From UBA5186 sp040005095 (GTDB lineage Bacteria > Actinomycetota > Thermoleophilia > Gaiellales > Gaiellaceae), in assembly GCA_040005095.1 (NCBI GenBank), contig JBDTZN010000002.1, positions 1 to 64,000 of the forward strand: DNA of 64,000 bases, written 5' to 3'. Below are positions 39,626-48,492 of the stretch, piece after piece. The position numbers were made by a program, and so were the translations under genes. Position 1 is the stretch's first letter. The number at the start of each line of letters is the position of its first letter. The notes under the pieces were generated by a model. It had not been told where the DNA came from, searched no databases, and was given only the letters and a program-made list of their open reading frames with translations.

Positions 39626-42412
39626 ATGTCCGAAACGCGTAAGCATCTCCTTCTCATCGCGCTGATCGCGGCCGCACTGGCCGGGGTCGGGCTGCTCGTC
39701 GTTCCGGGCTCTCCGTTCCACAAGCCGGTCAAGCAGGGCCTCGACCTGCAGGGCGGCCTGGAGGTCGTGCTCAAAGCCCAGGCGCCGCGGAACCACCCGC
39801 TGACCAAGTCGGACCTCGACCGCTCGATCGAGATCATGCGGTCGCGCGTCGACAAGCTCGGCGTCTCGGAGCCGGAGATCCGGAAGCAAGGCTCGGACCA
39901 GATCGTGATCGAGCTTCCCGGCGTGAAGAACGCGGCGCAGGCTGCCGAGGTGATCGGCAAGACGGCCCAGCTCGAGCTCTACGACCTCGAGACCTCGGTG
40001 ACCGGTCCGTCGAAGTCGGCACAAGGGATCCTGGCCAGGCCGAGCCTCTACGCGCTGCTGGCCGGCGTCCAGTCCACCTCGCAGGGCGCGGACGCCGGCG
40101 CCTGGTACCTCTTCGACGCGAAAAAGAAGCTCGTCGCGGGGCCGAGTCCGTCCCGCCAGGCGTTCGTGGAGAAAGCCGCGAAGCTCGCGGCCAAGGCGGG
40201 CAAGCCCGGCAAGGCGGCGGCCAAGGGCAAGGACACGCTGCCCGGCGGATTCACGCTCTTCGCCCGTCCGAAGCAGACGACCGTCGTCTTCTGCGGCCCG
40301 GTCGACCGCTTCTGCCCGGGCGTCAACGAGGCGCCCCCGCGCCAGACGTACTTCTACCTCTTCACGAAGAACATCGACCAAGTGCCACCGCCCGCGAATC
40401 CCGTGCCGCAGATGACCGGCAAGGACCTGAAGCTGAACGGCACGCGTGCGGACATCGACACGCAGACGAACAGTCCGGAAGTGCTGATGAGCTTCACAAA
40501 GGACGGTTCGAAGAAGTTCCAGACGATCACGCGCGACGAGTACCGGCGCGGCAGGATCTTCGGTGTCCCCCAACACTTCGCGATCGTCCTCGACAACGAG
40601 ATCAAGTCCTGGCCGCAGATCGACCCGAAGGACTCGGCGCTCTCGAACGGGATCTCCGGAGGCGGCCGCATCACGGGCATCGACTCGCTCACCGAGGCGA
40701 AGCAGATCGCGCTCGTGCTCCAGACGGGCGCCCTGCCGGTGAAGTTCGTCACGGCCGAGCAGACGCAGGTCTCGGCGACGCTCGGCAAGGACTCCCTGCA
40801 GCAGGCGAAGCGCGCGGCCCTCGTAGGCCTGCTCATCGTCGCGCTGTTCCTGCTCCTGCTCTACCGCTTCCTCGGGCTCGTCGCGGTGATCGGGCTCGCC
40901 ATCTACGTCGCGTTCCTCTATGCCGCGATCCTGATCCTGAACGTGACGCTCACCCTCCCGGGCTTCGCCGGCCTGATCCTCACGATCGGAGTGGCCGCCG
41001 ACGCGAACGTCGTCGTCTTCGAACGGATCAAGGAAGAAGTGCGCGCCGGAAAGAGTGTGCGCGCGGCGATCGCGGCCGGCTACTCGAAGGGCTTCCGCAC
41101 GATCCTCGACGCGAACGTCGTCACCTGCATCACTGCCCTGATCCTGTTCGCGGTCGCGACTGCCGGCGTGAAGGGCTTCGCGCTGATGCTGCTGATCGGG
41201 ACGGTGATCTCCCTCGTCACCGCCGTCGCGGCCACGCGCGCGATGCTCGGTCTCCTCGCCGGCTTCCGCTGGTTCTCGAACCCCCGCTTCATGGGTGCGC
41301 ACGGCCAGCAGACGGCGAAGTGGCTGCAGATCGATTTCATGCGCCGGCGCTACGTCTGGTTGGGGATCGCCACCGCCGCGGTCGCGATCAGCTTCGGCTC
41401 GCTCGCCGTGAGGGCGCTGAACCTTGGCATCGACTTCAAGGGCGGCACGCAGGTCACGTTCAAGACGCGGGCGCCGCACCTCGTCGACGACGTGCGCAGC
41501 GAGGCCAAGAAGGTTGGCCAGGGCGATGCCGTGATCCAGGGCCGCGGGAAGCAGACGGCCGGGAAGTACCAGAGCTTCCAGCTCCGCACGCGCTCGCTGA
41601 AGCCCGGCCAGTTGACGCAGCTCCAGACCGACCTGCGCGACCGGCTCGGCGCCTACGCGCCCGGCGTGAAGAACGTCTCCGCGAGCTTCGGACGCCAGAT
41701 CGCCAAGTCGGCGATCCTCGCGATCTTCTTCTCGCTCTTCCTGATCGTGGGCTACATCGCGATCCGGTTCGACCTCAAGTTCGCGCTGCCGGTGATCGTC
41801 GCCCTCCTGCACGACATCGCGCTCACCGTCGGCGTCTACTCGCTCGTGGGCCGCGAGGTCACCACGTCCACGGTCGCGGCTGTTCTGACCGTGCTCGGCT
41901 ACTCGATCTACGACACGATCATCATCTTCGACCGCGTGCGCGAGAACGTGCCGCTCATGCGCGGGAAGGCGTCGTTCGCGACGATCACCAACGTCTCGCT
42001 CTGGGAGACGATCCGGCGCTCCCTGGCCACGACGTTCATCACGCTGCTGCCGGTCGGCGCGCTGCTCGTGTACGGCGGCGCCACGCTGAAGGACTTCGCG
42101 TTCGCGCTGATGGTCGGCATCGCCTCCGGCGCGTACTCGTCGATCTTCATCGCCGCGCCGATCCTCACCATGCTGAAGGAGCGCGAGCCGGAGTGGGCGC
42201 GGAAAAAGGCGCTCGACCTGCCAGTGGACGGCGACGGTCGGCGACGCGGACGAGTCGACCCCGGCACGGCGGCGCTCGAGCAGGCCGAGTCGGCCGCCGC
42301 AGCCGAACCGACGCCTGAGCTGATCCCGAGCGCGGCCGCCAGCTCCGCCGACGCGAAGCGCGAGCAGCGCCGCCAGCGCCGCAAGACACGCCCTCATGGC
42401 CGAGCCCGGTAG
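39626..42412 (+). CDS. secDF: fused protein-export membrane protein SecDF
   Basis: 928 residues, SecD and SecF joined in one chain. The SecD part starts with a helix and GLDLQGGLEV (38-47, Asp40), has a large extracytoplasmic domain, then helices around 390-540 with GVAADANVVVFERIKEE. The SecF part restarts near residue 600 with LGIDFKGGTQ and ends with SIYDTIIIFDRVRENV. SecDF uses the proton gradient to pull exported proteins out of SecYEG. Most actinobacteria keep two genes; fusion is less common there. The basic tail overlaps the next gene by 17 bases. Confidence 0.95.
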   Translation: MSETRKHLLLIALIAAALAGVGLLVVPGSPFHKPVKQGLDLQGGLEVVLKAQAPRNHPLTKSDLDRSIEIMRSRVDKLGVSEPEIRKQGSDQIVIELPGVKNAAQAAEVIGKTAQLELYDLETSVTGPSKSAQGILARPSLYALLAGVQSTSQGADAGAWYLFDAKKKLVAGPSPSRQAFVEKAAKLAAKAGKPGKAAAKGKDTLPGGFTLFARPKQTTVVFCGPVDRFCPGVNEAPPRQTYFYLFTKNIDQVPPPANPVPQMTGKDLKLNGTRADIDTQTNSPEVLMSFTKDGSKKFQTITRDEYRRGRIFGVPQHFAIVLDNEIKSWPQIDPKDSALSNGISGGGRITGIDSLTEAKQIALVLQTGALPVKFVTAEQTQVSATLGKDSLQQAKRAALVGLLIVALFLLLLYRFLGLVAVIGLAIYVAFLYAAILILNVTLTLPGFAGLILTIGVAADANVVVFERIKEEVRAGKSVRAAIAAGYSKGFRTILDANVVTCITALILFAVATAGVKGFALMLLIGTVISLVTAVAATRAMLGLLAGFRWFSNPRFMGAHGQQTAKWLQIDFMRRRYVWLGIATAAVAISFGSLAVRALNLGIDFKGGTQVTFKTRAPHLVDDVRSEAKKVGQGDAVIQGRGKQTAGKYQSFQLRTRSLKPGQLTQLQTDLRDRLGAYAPGVKNVSASFGRQIAKSAILAIFFSLFLIVGYIAIRFDLKFALPVIVALLHDIALTVGVYSLVGREVTTSTVAAVLTVLGYSIYDTIIIFDRVRENVPLMRGKASFATITNVSLWETIRRSLATTFITLLPVGALLVYGGATLKDFAFALMVGIASGAYSSIFIAAPILTMLKEREPEWARKKALDLPVDGDGRRRGRVDPGTAALEQAESAAAAEPTPELIPSAAASSADAKREQRRQRRKTRPHGRAR

Positions 42413-42755
42413 TAACAACAGCAGCAACGGCTTCGCGCGCGACCTCGCCGAGCGCCTCGTACTCGGTGGCGTCGGCGCGCTCGCGCTCACGGCCGAGCGC
42501 GTGGACGCGCTCGTGGACTCCCTCGTCGCCCGCGGCGGGATGGAACGCGATGACGCGCGCTCGCTCGTCGACGACCTCACCGGGCGGTGGCGCAAAGAGG
42601 CCAAGCGCGCCGGGCGCGCAAGCTCGACCGCCCAGGGGCTGCTGCGGGAGCTCGGCCTCGTGACGAAGGGGGACGTGGAGGAGCTGGAGCTCCGCATCGC
42701 CCAGCTCGAGCACCGCCTGCGCCTCGTCGAGGGCGCAAAGCCGCCCGCGACCTAG
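42396..42755 (+). CDS. phasin-like coiled-coil protein
   Basis: 119 residues from ATG 42396, overlapping the secDF stop by 17 bases. Helical with LAERLVLGGVGALALTAERVDALVDSL, then DDARSLVDDLTGRWRKEAK and KGDVEELELRIAQLEHRLRLVE. The layout resembles phasin/PhaI-type granule proteins (a helical domain and a C-terminal coiled coil). It may equally be a small regulator of the kinase gene 43 bases downstream. Confidence 0.6.
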   Translation: MAEPGSNNSSNGFARDLAERLVLGGVGALALTAERVDALVDSLVARGGMERDDARSLVDDLTGRWRKEAKRAGRASSTAQGLLRELGLVTKGDVEELELRIAQLEHRLRLVEGAKPPAT

Positions 42756-42797
42756 CCCCTGCAAAGGAGATGCGCCGGTCGTGTCACACTTTGTGGC

Positions 42798-44453
42798 ATG
42801 GCTCAACCGCGGACGAAGACGCGCAACTTCGGCAGGCTCTCCGAGATCGCGCAGGTCATGGCGCGGCACGGCTTCGGCTACTTCCTCGACTCGCACCGCC
42901 CCTGGGACCGCAAGCAGGCGCTCGCAGACCCAGGTACGTCCCAGCGCGGCCAGCACCTGCGGGAGATGCTCGACGAGCTCGGCCCGACGTTCGTGAAGTT
43001 CGGCCAGCTGCTCTCGACCCGCCCCGATCTCCTGCCGCCGGACATCATCGCCGAGCTGCGCGGGCTACAGGACGACGTCCGCCCGTTCCCGTTCGAGCAG
43101 GCCGAGCAGGTGATCGAGGCCGACCTTGGACTCACCGTCGAGCAGCTCTTCCTCGAGTTCGAGGAGCGCCCGATCGCCGCCGCGTCGATCGGCCAGGTCC
43201 ACCGCGCGATCCTCCCGAACGGCCAGCAGGTCGCGGTCAAGGTGCAGCGCCCGGGCGCGCCGCGTCAGATCGAGGCGGACATCGCCCTCCTCTACCGAGG
43301 CGCGCGGCTCGCGAAGGACCGGATCCGCGCGCTGGATTTCATCGACGCCCCCGCCGTGATCGACGAGTTCTCCCGGTCGATTCGCCAGGAGCTCGACTAC
43401 CGGCACGAGGGCCGGAACGCCGACGCCTTCTACCGCAACTTCGAGGGCAGCGAGGCGGTGTGCGTCCCGAAGGTCATCTGGAGCTACACCAGCGCGCGCG
43501 TGCTGACGCTTGAGTACCTCGACGGCGTGCAGCTCGCCGACGTGGGGGAGAGCACGCACTCGCTCGAGGAGCGTCGTGCGATCGCCTACCTCGTCTCCGA
43601 GGCCTGGATGGCGATGATCTTCCGCCACGGCTTCTTCCACGGCGACCCGCACCCCGCGAACATCCTCGTGCTCGGGCCCGGCCAGATCGGCCTCGTCGAC
43701 TTCGGCCTCGCCGGCAAGCTGACGCAGGAGGACACGGCGAAGGCCACGCGCCTGTTCATCGACGCCGCCAACGAGAACGTCGACAACCTGCCCAAGCGGC
43801 TCGCCGACCTCGGCGTCGAGTACCCGAAGGAACGCGAGGAGGAGTTCAAGGCTGAGCTACGCGAGCTCTACTACCGCTACTACGGCGCCTCCCTCGCGGA
43901 GATCGATCCGCTGCAGGTCATCCGTGAGGCCTTCGCGCTCATCTACTCGATGAACCTGCACCTGCCGACGCGGTTCCTCATCCTCGACAAGGCGATCGCC
44001 ACACTCGGCGGCGTCGGGGTCGACCTCTATCCCGACTTCAACGTGTTCGAGGTCGCGCGCCCGTATGCGCGCGGGCTGCTCCTCGAGCGCTTCAAGCCGC
44101 AACGGATGGCCGCCGACCTGCGCCGGGAAGGGCTCCGCCTCGCGGAGGTCGTCTACGAGCTGCCGTACCAGATCCACGACACGCTCGAGCAGGTGCGGGA
44201 CGGCCAGATCGAGGTCGGCTTCGTGCACAAGGGACTCGACGAGTTCATGCAGCGGATGATGGTCGCCTTCAACCGCCTCGTCGTCGCGCTCGTGGTGGTG
44301 GGAGGGCTGATCGGCTCGAGCCTGATCGGGATCTTCGCGACCGGCGGCCCGCAGTTTCTCGGCGTCAACGTGCTTTCCGTGATCGGCTTCGCGCTTTCGG
44401 GCGTGCTCGGGGTCTGGCTGCTCTGGGGCGTCGTCCGCTCCGGCCGGTTGTAG
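42798..44453 (+). CDS. UbiB/ABC1/ADCK-family atypical kinase
   Basis: 551 residues from ATG 42798; CACACT seven bases upstream may be its -10. The KxGQ signature of the family (FVKFGQLLSTRPDLLP, Lys67) is intact, followed by AAASIGQVHRA, HGDPHPANIL and DFGLAGKL. The C-terminus has two membrane helices. UbiB proteins support quinone synthesis or lipid handling at the membrane. The substrate in actinobacteria, which use menaquinone, is not known. Confidence 0.9.
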   Translation: MAQPRTKTRNFGRLSEIAQVMARHGFGYFLDSHRPWDRKQALADPGTSQRGQHLREMLDELGPTFVKFGQLLSTRPDLLPPDIIAELRGLQDDVRPFPFEQAEQVIEADLGLTVEQLFLEFEERPIAAASIGQVHRAILPNGQQVAVKVQRPGAPRQIEADIALLYRGARLAKDRIRALDFIDAPAVIDEFSRSIRQELDYRHEGRNADAFYRNFEGSEAVCVPKVIWSYTSARVLTLEYLDGVQLADVGESTHSLEERRAIAYLVSEAWMAMIFRHGFFHGDPHPANILVLGPGQIGLVDFGLAGKLTQEDTAKATRLFIDAANENVDNLPKRLADLGVEYPKEREEEFKAELRELYYRYYGASLAEIDPLQVIREAFALIYSMNLHLPTRFLILDKAIATLGGVGVDLYPDFNVFEVARPYARGLLLERFKPQRMAADLRREGLRLAEVVYELPYQIHDTLEQVRDGQIEVGFVHKGLDEFMQRMMVAFNRLVVALVVVGGLIGSSLIGIFATGGPQFLGVNVLSVIGFALSGVLGVWLLWGVVRSGRL

Positions 44454-44521
44454 ATCGTTCGTCACGAAATCGGGCGAAAGGACATCTAGGCGGGCGTTGT
44501 CGCCGGAGCTACCTTGGCCTC

Positions 44522-45151
44522 ATGTCGGCCGCCGTACTCCTCGCCGAGACCGAGCCCGACACGCGGAGCTTCCTCGAGCGGCACCTCGTCGACGACGGAT
44601 TCGAGGTCGTTGCGGGCGAGCTGGCGCACGACGGGCGGCCGGACCTCATCCTGCTCGGCGACTCGCGCCAGGTGAGCGAATGGGCAGGCGAGGTACCGGT
44701 GATCGTGCTCGGCGGTGACCAGACCGACGTGATCGACCGGGTGCGCGCGTTCGAGCGCGGCTGCGACGACTATCTCTCCGAGCCGTTCATGTACGACGAG
44801 CTGGTGGCGCGGATTCGCGCGGTGCTCCGACGTTCGCGACCGGCCGACCCCGCGCGCTTCGAAGCCGGGCCGATCCGCGTTGACCCCGCGACGCGCCGCG
44901 TCACGCTTGCGGGCGAGCGCGTGGAGCTGGCGGGCAAGGAGTACCAGCTCCTGCTGAAGCTGCTCTCGGAGCCGGCGCGAGTGTTCACGAAGGAAGAGCT
45001 GCTGCGCGAGGTGTGGGGTTTCCGCTCGCTCGGCCGCACGCGCACGCTCGACTCGCACGCGTCACGGCTGCGGCGGAAGCTCGGCGCGACCGGCCTCGGC
45101 CCCTTCATCGTCAACGTATGGGGCGTGGGCTACCGGCTGCTCGACGACTAG
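44522..45151 (+). CDS. winged-helix response regulator with degenerate receiver
   Basis: 209 residues from ATG 44522, with -10 TACCTT six bases upstream. The C-terminal OmpR-type DNA-binding domain is intact (EYQLLLKLLSEPARVF, GVGYRLLDD). The receiver is atypical. Around the acceptor site it reads DLILLGDS, with Gly46 where the acceptor Asp is expected and Asp47 next, and the conserved Lys is Glu87 (YLSEPF). It may work without phosphorylation. No kinase gene adjoins it. Confidence 0.8.
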   Translation: MSAAVLLAETEPDTRSFLERHLVDDGFEVVAGELAHDGRPDLILLGDSRQVSEWAGEVPVIVLGGDQTDVIDRVRAFERGCDDYLSEPFMYDELVARIRAVLRRSRPADPARFEAGPIRVDPATRRVTLAGERVELAGKEYQLLLKLLSEPARVFTKEELLREVWGFRSLGRTRTLDSHASRLRRKLGATGLGPFIVNVWGVGYRLLDD

Positions 45152-45224
45152 CGCGGCGGCGGAGGAGGGCTGGCGCGCTAGGCTGTGCCGTCTCTAGACG
45201 TCGACAGAAGGGGTTCTCGCTCAG

Positions 45225-46424
45225 ATGTCACGCAACAGGTCTTTCCTGAAGATCTTGCTGCTCGCGCTCGTCGCCGCCGCGGCGCTCAGCGCGTTCGCCG
45301 GAAGCGCCGGCGGCCGCACGAACGAGGCTCCTCGGAACAACGGCGCGCCCACCGTGAGCGACACGCAGGGTCAGCCGCTCACGGCGGTGAAGCCGGGCGA
45401 CACGGTCCAGGGCAACAACGGCAGCTGGTTCTGCAATCCGCCGTATCCGGGCCTGACGACCTGCAAGTTCGACTTCCAATGGGAGCGCTGCAACGCCGGC
45501 GGCGGAAGCTGCGTCCAGGTTCCCGGCGCGACGGCTCAGCGGTACACGACAACCCAGCAGGACGCGGGTTCGCGCTTGCGGGTGGCCGTGACGGCGACGA
45601 ACTACGACTGCAACGCGCCGGGCACCGAGTGCCGGTTCGTCTCCGTCAGCGCCTATTCCGGTCAGACGCCGGTCGTCGCGAATCCGGTTGTGGTGGTTGC
45701 GAAACCGGCCTCGACCGCTCCGCCGACGATCACCGGGATCGCATCGGAGCGCGAAGTCCTGACCGCGGCGGACGGCGCGTGGTCCGGTCCGGGCCCGATC
45801 ACGACCGCGCGCCAGTGGCTGCGCTGCGACACCGCCGGGAACGGATGCGCGAATATCCCTGGTGCGACCGCTGCGACGTACACGGTCGCTCCCGCCGACG
45901 TCGGCCTGACCATCCGGGTGACCGCATCGGCGACGAACAGCGGCGGAACGTCGAGCGCGCTCTCCGCTCCCACGGCGGTCGTGACGCCTCTGGCGCCGCG
46001 GCCCGGGCGGACGACGCTCTCGATCGCAGACGTCTCGCTGCCGCAGCGGCTGCTCATCGATCGCGTACTGGTGACGCCGCGGCCGATTCGGTCCCTCGCG
46101 CCCTTCGTCGTGCGCTTCCGCGTCTCCGACACGCGCGGCTTCCGTATCGTCGGCGCACTCGTCCAGGCGGCCAGCGTGCCGCCGGACGTCACGCGGCCCG
46201 CGGCCGAGGTGACCACGGGCCGGGACGGCTGGGCTTCGGTCACCCTCCGCCCGACCACGAAGCTCCAGCTCCGCAGGGGATCGCTCTACCTGTTCGTCCG
46301 GGCGCGGAAGCCGGGCGAAAATCTCCTCGCGGGCGTGTCGACGCGTCAGCTCGTCCGCGTTCCGGTGGCTGCACCGATCGCGGTGGCGCCGGCGACGACG
46401 AAGGCGTCAGCAGCCGGCAAGTAA
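45225..46424 (+). CDS. secreted protein with two Ig-like repeats
   Basis: 399 residues. Signal peptide (about 1-28, LKILLLALVAAAALSAFAG). Two copies of a repeat follow, with W.RC then GxC and PGATAxxYT, and a D.G..lRV.VTATN ending (about 55-150 and 165-255). Each repeat has a likely disulphide. The last 130 residues form a different beta-rich domain (PFVVRFRVSDTRGFRIVGALV). Such repeats are common in secreted proteins of Solirubrobacter-like actinobacteria (recalled, not searched). A TAGGCT box (45179-45184) and an AGAAGGGG ribosome site precede it, so this gene has a leader. Confidence 0.72.
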   Translation: MSRNRSFLKILLLALVAAAALSAFAGSAGGRTNEAPRNNGAPTVSDTQGQPLTAVKPGDTVQGNNGSWFCNPPYPGLTTCKFDFQWERCNAGGGSCVQVPGATAQRYTTTQQDAGSRLRVAVTATNYDCNAPGTECRFVSVSAYSGQTPVVANPVVVVAKPASTAPPTITGIASEREVLTAADGAWSGPGPITTARQWLRCDTAGNGCANIPGATAATYTVAPADVGLTIRVTASATNSGGTSSALSAPTAVVTPLAPRPGRTTLSIADVSLPQRLLIDRVLVTPRPIRSLAPFVVRFRVSDTRGFRIVGALVQAASVPPDVTRPAAEVTTGRDGWASVTLRPTTKLQLRRGSLYLFVRARKPGENLLAGVSTRQLVRVPVAAPIAVAPATTKASAAGK

Positions 46425-46433
46425 TCGAGGAAC

Positions 46434-46475
46434 GCTGCTTCGGCTCAAAGGCTGACGCCCTCGAGCCGAAGCAGC
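46434..46475. terminator. bidirectional terminator hairpin
   Basis: A perfect thirteen-base stem, GCTGCTTCGGCTC (46434-46446) with GAGCCGAAGCAGC (46463-46475), around a 16-base loop. It lies between the convergent Ig-like gene and ogt and overlaps the last codons of ogt. Confidence 0.6.
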
Positions 46476-47002
46476 TGCTGCTTGCGATGGAGTCCTCCGC
46501 CGTAGCCGACGAGGCTCCCGTTCGCGCCCACCACCCGGTGGCAGGGAAGGACGATGGGGAGCGGATTGCGGTTCATCACCGTGCCGACGGCGCGGGCGGC
46601 GCGAGGCGCGTCGACCTGCGCGGCCAGCGTCCCGTAGGTCGTGAGCTGCCCGTACGGCACCTGGGCGAGCTCGTGCAGGACGCGCTCGTGGAACGGCGCC
46701 ACGCGCAGGTCGACGTCGAGTTCAAACTCCTGCCGGCGCTGCTCGAAGTACTCGTCGAGCTGCCTGCGGGCGTCGTCCACCGAACCCGCGACACGGAGCA
46801 CGCGCAATCCGTGCGTCTTTCCCACGTTCTCGGCGAACCGCTCCGGCTCGTCGTCGAACCAGATCCGGCAGAGCCCGCGGTCGGTCGCGCCGACCAGCAG
46901 AGGGCCGACGGGTGTGTCGAGCAGGTCGTAGTGGACGTCGACGTCGCCGCTCGCGGCGGCGGCGGCGCGAAAACGGCGATCGAGTTCGTCGGAGACGGTC
47001 AT
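46445..47002 (-). CDS. ogt: methylated-DNA-protein cysteine methyltransferase
   Basis: 185 residues from ATG 47002, overlapping the sigma-factor stop (ATGA). The acceptor motif PCHR is at 153-156 (Cys154), with VPYGQLTTYGTLA and GGLHRKQQLL typical of the family. It repairs O6-methylguanine in a single-turnover transfer. Coupling to a sigma factor suggests a stress or damage unit. Confidence 0.93.
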   Translation of the reverse strand: MTVSDELDRRFRAAAAASGDVDVHYDLLDTPVGPLLVGATDRGLCRIWFDDEPERFAENVGKTHGLRVLRVAGSVDDARRQLDEYFEQRRQEFELDVDLRVAPFHERVLHELAQVPYGQLTTYGTLAAQVDAPRAARAVGTVMNRNPLPIVLPCHRVVGANGSLVGYGGGLHRKQQLLRLEGVSL

Positions 47003-47466
47003 GAAAGCTCCTTTCGGCGCAGGCGCCGTACGCCCGCTGACGCCGCCTGTCTGGCGGCATCCTCGGACGAGCCGAGGGCGAGGGCGATGTCGGAATAGGC
47101 CAGGTCGTAGCCGTAGCGCAGCACGACAGCGGCGCGCTCGGTAGGCGGCAGGCCGGCGGAGAGATGCTCCAGCTCTGCGTACGCAGGCCGACCGTCCTCA
47201 TGCGTCGGCTCGGGCGGATCGGCCCGAGTCGGACGGCGCCGCAGTTCGTCGAGGGCGACGCGCCCGGCGATTGTGTACAGCCACGCGCGCAGATGGAGCC
47301 CGTGCTCGAGGCGGCCGTAGGCGCGGAGGGCCCGCAGGAAGGTTTCCTGGAACGCGTCCTCCGCCCGGTCGCGGCCGAGCTTGCGGCGTAGGAAGGCGAG
47401 GATCTCGTCGCGGTGGGCCTGGTACATGGTCTCGAAGGGCGGGATCGCTGCCACGGCGTTCATCAT
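46999..47466 (-). CDS. ECF-type RNA polymerase sigma factor
   Basis: 155 residues from ATG 47466 (a second ATG follows). Region 2: FETMYQAHRDEILAF, RAEDAFQETFLRALRAY and LRAWLYTIAGRVALDEL. Region 4: LPPTERAAVVLRYGYDLAYS and ALGSSEDAARQ. The frame stays open upstream through a repeat element. A start at ATG 47550 inside the repeat would add 28 residues (ASARHAPWPDGTW...), so the repeat may supply part of the promoter or even an N-terminal extension. No anti-sigma gene adjoins; ogt does. Confidence 0.82.
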   Translation of the reverse strand: MMNAVAAIPPFETMYQAHRDEILAFLRRKLGRDRAEDAFQETFLRALRAYGRLEHGLHLRAWLYTIAGRVALDELRRRPTRADPPEPTHEDGRPAYAELEHLSAGLPPTERAAVVLRYGYDLAYSDIALALGSSEDAARQAASAGVRRLRRKELS

Positions 47467-47521
47467 GCTCTGGAACGCACGGGCCGCGCATTCTGTGAGA
47501 TCGAAGCGCCATGTCCCGTCG

Positions 47522-47552
47522 GGCCATGGCGCGTGCCTGGCACTTGCCATGT
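47522..47552. repeat. REP-like palindrome at the sigma factor start
   Basis: Read on the plus strand: GGCCATGGC, GC, GTGCCTGGCAC, TT, GCCATGTT. Here the core is flanked on both sides by the CATGGC box, so the whole unit is one long imperfect hairpin, the most symmetric copy in the window. Confidence 0.75.
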
Positions 47553-47614
47553 TGGACACGGCCGCCGTGCGGGCCGGCTCGCGGAGCCTCGCTTGGATCG
47601 GACAGACTGGCTGG

Positions 47615-48400
47615 GTGCGGATCGCCGTCGTCGGACATGTCGAGTGGGTCGAGTTTGCGCGCGTCGAGCGGATGCCGCCGGCTGGTGAGATCGCGCATGC
47701 GTACGACGGTTGGGAGGAGCCCGGGGGCGGAGGCGCGGTCGCTGCGGTCGAGCTCGCGCGGCTCGGTGCGAGCGTCGAGTTCTTCACTGCTCTCGGCGGC
47801 GACGACGTCGGCCGTCGCGCGGAGGAGCGGCTGACGGCGCTGGGCGTGCAGGTGCACGTTCAGCGCCGTGACGAGCCCACGCGCCGCGCGCTCACGCTCG
47901 TCGATCCGAGCGGCGAGCGGACGATCATTACGCTCGGCGAGAAGCTCCGCCCGGCCGGGCCCCTGCCCCTCGGCGCGTTCGCCGGCGTCGACTTCGTCAG
48001 CGGGGACGTCGCCGCACTGAGATCGGCACGGGAGGCGCCCGTCGTGGTAGCGACCGCGAGGGAGCTCGCCATCCTGCGCGACGCAAGCGTTCGCCTCGAC
48101 GCGCTGATCGGGAGCGGGAGCGACGCAGGGGAGCGGTACGCGCCGGGCGACCTCGATCCGCCTCCGAACCTCGTCGTCACGACTGCCGGGGCACGCGGCG
48201 GAACGGTGGAGCCGGGGGGTCTCACGTTCGAGGCCGCGCCGCTCCCCGGCCCCCAGGCGGACACGTACGGCTGCGGCGATTGCTTCGCTGCCGCCTTCAC
48301 GTTCGCGCTCGCGGAGGGCGCCCAGCTCCTCGACGCGCTTGCTCTTGCCGTCACGAGTGGCGCGGCCGCCCTGGCCCGCCGCGGGGCGCACGGCGCGTAA
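47615..48400 (+). CDS. PfkB-family carbohydrate kinase
   Basis: 261 residues from GTG 47615, with CAGACT six bases upstream as a -10. It begins VRIAVVGHVEWVEF, has GGGGAVAAVELARLG, and the PfkB signature DTYGCGDCFAAAF in the C-terminal part with the catalytic Asp. It is shorter than ribokinase (about 300). The substrate, a sugar or nucleoside, cannot be told. Confidence 0.8.
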   Translation: MRIAVVGHVEWVEFARVERMPPAGEIAHAYDGWEEPGGGGAVAAVELARLGASVEFFTALGGDDVGRRAEERLTALGVQVHVQRRDEPTRRALTLVDPSGERTIITLGEKLRPAGPLPLGAFAGVDFVSGDVAALRSAREAPVVVATARELAILRDASVRLDALIGSGSDAGERYAPGDLDPPPNLVVTTAGARGGTVEPGGLTFEAAPLPGPQADTYGCGDCFAAAFTFALAEGAQLLDALALAVTSGAAALARRGAHGA

Positions 48401-48429
48401 CCCCGCAACCCCTTTGTGGGAGCCAGGTG

Positions 48430-48470
48430 TTGCGTTGTGGGGGCAAGTGGGCTAAAGTGGGGCGAAGTGG
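48430..48470 (+). promoter_or_regulatory. mraZ promoter with MraZ-binding repeats
   Basis: TTGCGT (48430-48435), 17 bases, TAAAGT (48453-48458). Overlapping it, GTGG recurs at 48437, 48447, 48457 and 48467, an exact ten-base period with AAGTGGG-like units. MraZ binds such tandem TGGG repeats and represses its own operon, so dcw autoregulation is likely. Confidence 0.7.
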
Positions 48471-48492
48471 AAGCCGATAGAGAGCCCCGACC

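Noticed and set aside
39221..42697. Open frame of more than 1,100 codons antisense to secDF
   Set aside because: Composition is Arg, Glu and Asp rich without domains. High GC leaves few stops on the opposite strand; secDF is clearly the real gene.
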